DNA of 64,000 nucleotides from Sapria himalayana. Lineage: Eukaryota; Streptophyta; Magnoliopsida; Malpighiales; Rafflesiaceae. Made by a program: the position numbers and the translations under genes. How positions within the stretch are numbered: position 1 is the stretch's first letter; the number at the start of each line of letters is the position of its first letter. Positions 62,050-64,000 of this stretch are shown here, piece by piece. The DNA lies in assembly GCA_029783825.1 (NCBI GenBank), contig JAREIK010003115.1:58201-122200 (forward strand), given 5' to 3'. A model generated the notes under the pieces. The model saw only the letters and a list, made by a program, of their open reading frames with translations, made no database searches and was not told the origin of the DNA.

Positions 62050-63250
62050 ATTTTAGATTTTTATTGAAGTTGTATGACTATATATAAATATTTGCATAAC
62101 TATATATAAATAATTGTATAACTATATAACACTCTATATAATTAAATATAACTATATTTGTAAGTATGTATACATATATGTAAATCTATATATTTATTTA
62201 TAACTTTATATATTTATGTATAATTATTTGTTGAATATATCTATATATAACTATATGTTTAACTATATAAAAATATATATAGTGATATATACTATATCTA
62301 TAATAACATATATCTATAAATAATTGTATCTTATTATATGTATTAATATAAAAACTTTATACATAACTATATTTAAATATATAATTTACAACTTAAATTT
62401 AATATACATTTGTATATATTAGTATTCGAAAATGTAATTTTACTATATCTATACCTATACATAACTATAGGTATAGATATATAAAATTATATAAATAAAT
62501 ATATATACCTACATGTATAGATATAAGTTTAACTATACATGTAACTATATGTATAACCACATGTATGTATACATATATGTAAATCTATATACTTGTTTAT
62601 AACTTTGTATATATTTATGTATAACTAAATATAACTTCTCATATGAATATATATATATAACTAAATGTTTAACGATATATAATTTTTTATAACTATATAT
62701 ATTATATGTATAATAACATATAACTATACATAATTTTATATTATTAATGTATAACCTATATTTAAATATATAATTAACAACATATATTTAATATACATTT
62801 TTATATATTAGTATAAAAATGTATTTTTGTATATCCATACCTATATATAACTAAATGCATAAATATATGAAATTATATGAACAAATATATATACATACAT
62901 GCATAAATATAAGTTTAACTATATGCGTACCTATATCTATATCTAAATGTAAAAATATTTATAATTATATGTATAAAAACATACAAAACAATGTTTAGCT
63001 ATATGTGTATAACATTATATAAATATTCTTATAACTTTTAATAACTCAATATAATAAAATATAACTTTATTTTTAATTATGTATACATATATGTATGCAT
63101 ATTTGTAAATCTATATAATTGTTTATAACTTTGCTTACATTTATTTATATTTACTTATAAATACTTGTATGCATATATCTATATATAATTATATGTTAAA
63201 CTATATGTAACTATTTATAACTACATTTACTATATGTATCCTAATATATA
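62050..63250 (-). repeat. Inverted copies of the 540-bp AT-rich repeat family
   Basis: Reverse complement of the 53690-54830 units: GTATACATATATGTAAATCTATATA at about 62168 and 62567, with a variant at about 63081; ATATTTAATATACATTTNTATATATTAGTAT; and ACTATATGT.TAACTATA blocks in the same order. Spacings are less regular (about 400 and 515) because of deletions. Confidence 0.82.
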
Positions 63251-64000
63251 ATTATATATGGGATAATACTATTTTGTTGCACCAACTTGAAATAAAATGG
63301 CTAAAGATATAATATCAACAATATGTAAGCACATAGCATGAGAATGACCATTGAATAGGCTCATATATGGTATAATATAAATAAGGGTCGTACTCTTACC
63401 TAATCACATCCCTTGGGCCTCTAGCTCAAATATGAACTTATGTATGACAAAAGATATAAATATTTGATAGGTTTATATAGAAGAAATTTTTTTTTCTTTT
63501 AAATAATTTTTCATTATAACACTACACTCTCTATATATCTCTCTCTCTCTCTCTCCTGCTCCTCGCTCATACATTAAATGTCTTTTTTTTTGCTTTCATT
63601 TCTTGTGCATTATCATACTTTGCACCCTTTATCTAGTATAATAATGATATCTATTAATCTTTATCATACTAAAATTTACGTTATCTATTAATGTAGATTC
63701 TGTAATCGTATTGCCTCGATATTCATGATATTTAAATAATAAATATTTATATGTAAGTAATATTATTTTATTATTTGTATAAATATTTATAATTATATGT
63801 ATAAAAACATACAAAACAATGTTTAGCTATATGTGTATAACATTATATAAATATTCTTATAACTTTTAATAACTCAATATAATAAAATATAACTTTATTT
63901 TTAATTATGTATACATATATGTATACATATTTGTAAATCTATATAATTGTTTATAACTTTGCTTACATTTATTTATATTTACTTATAAATACTTGTATGC
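62953..64000. repeat. 828-bp direct duplication running off the window end
   Basis: 62953-63172 and 63781-64000 are the same 220 bases with a single difference that I can see (G at 63097, A at 63925). The second copy is cut by the window end. The first copy is followed by 63173-63780, which includes about 500 bp of non-family sequence (63260-63770) with a (CT)n tract near 63538-63556. Near-identity here contrasts with strong divergence between other copies of the family, so this duplication is recent or an assembly effect. Confidence 0.9.

Overview
The window looks like repeat-dominated intergenic DNA from a flowering plant. It is very AT-rich. Its recognisable proteins are plant CACTA (En/Spm-type) transposase genes and broken pieces of plant housekeeping or regulatory genes with introns. 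I found no intact protein-coding gene, no tRNA or rRNA gene and no CRISPR array. The species cannot be named from the sequence.

Layout. (1) 1-2703: degenerate GATA-type microsatellite, read as TCTA on the + strand. (2) 2704-16101: a probable 13.4-kb CACTA element (element a). Both ends resemble CACTACAAGAAAAT followed by TTTAG near base 20-25. It holds a decayed TNP2-like transposase gene (9069-5455, minus strand), a decayed TNP1/Transposase_24-like gene (5400-3880, minus) and, near its 5' end, a multi-exon piece of the oligosaccharyltransferase subunit STT3 (14640-13850, minus). (3) 16102-30232: 14 kb of degenerate GATA repeat of opposite polarity, with internal higher-order periods of about 1.0 and 1.15-1.23 kb. 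(4) 30233-44257: mosaic of triplet repeats, GTATAC-rich palindromic tracts, dispersed repeats, a hAT-type MITE and minisatellites, ending in the 5' end of a second CACTA element (b). (5) 44261-46616: GATA array. (6) 46617-53670: the 3' part of a third CACTA element (d). It carries a TNP1-like gene, the C-terminus of TNP2, and pieces of two host genes: the BBR/BPC GAGA-binding factor (N-terminus) and the NAT10/Kre33 RNA cytidine acetyltransferase (two exons plus intron). (7) 53690-55620: roughly 540-bp AT-rich tandem repeats and an unidentified spliced gene fragment. (8) 55625 onward: 5' end of a fourth CACTA copy (c), inverted relative to b, then a promoter-like stretch, an 80-bp tandem repeat, a 9-bp minisatellite, a fragment of a plant prolyl-oligopeptidase (protease II-like) gene at 60805-60953, and an inverted copy of the 540-bp repeat family reaching the window end.

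The most notable feature is host-gene capture. At least four unrelated host genes are present as intron-containing fragments (STT3, NAT10, BPC, prolyl oligopeptidase). Each lies in the sense direction relative to the nearest CACTA transposase gene or 5' terminus. All carry frameshifts or stops, so they look like old transduplicated ('Pack-CACTA') pieces and not working genes. Family assignments come from remembered family motifs read by eye; no database search was possible.
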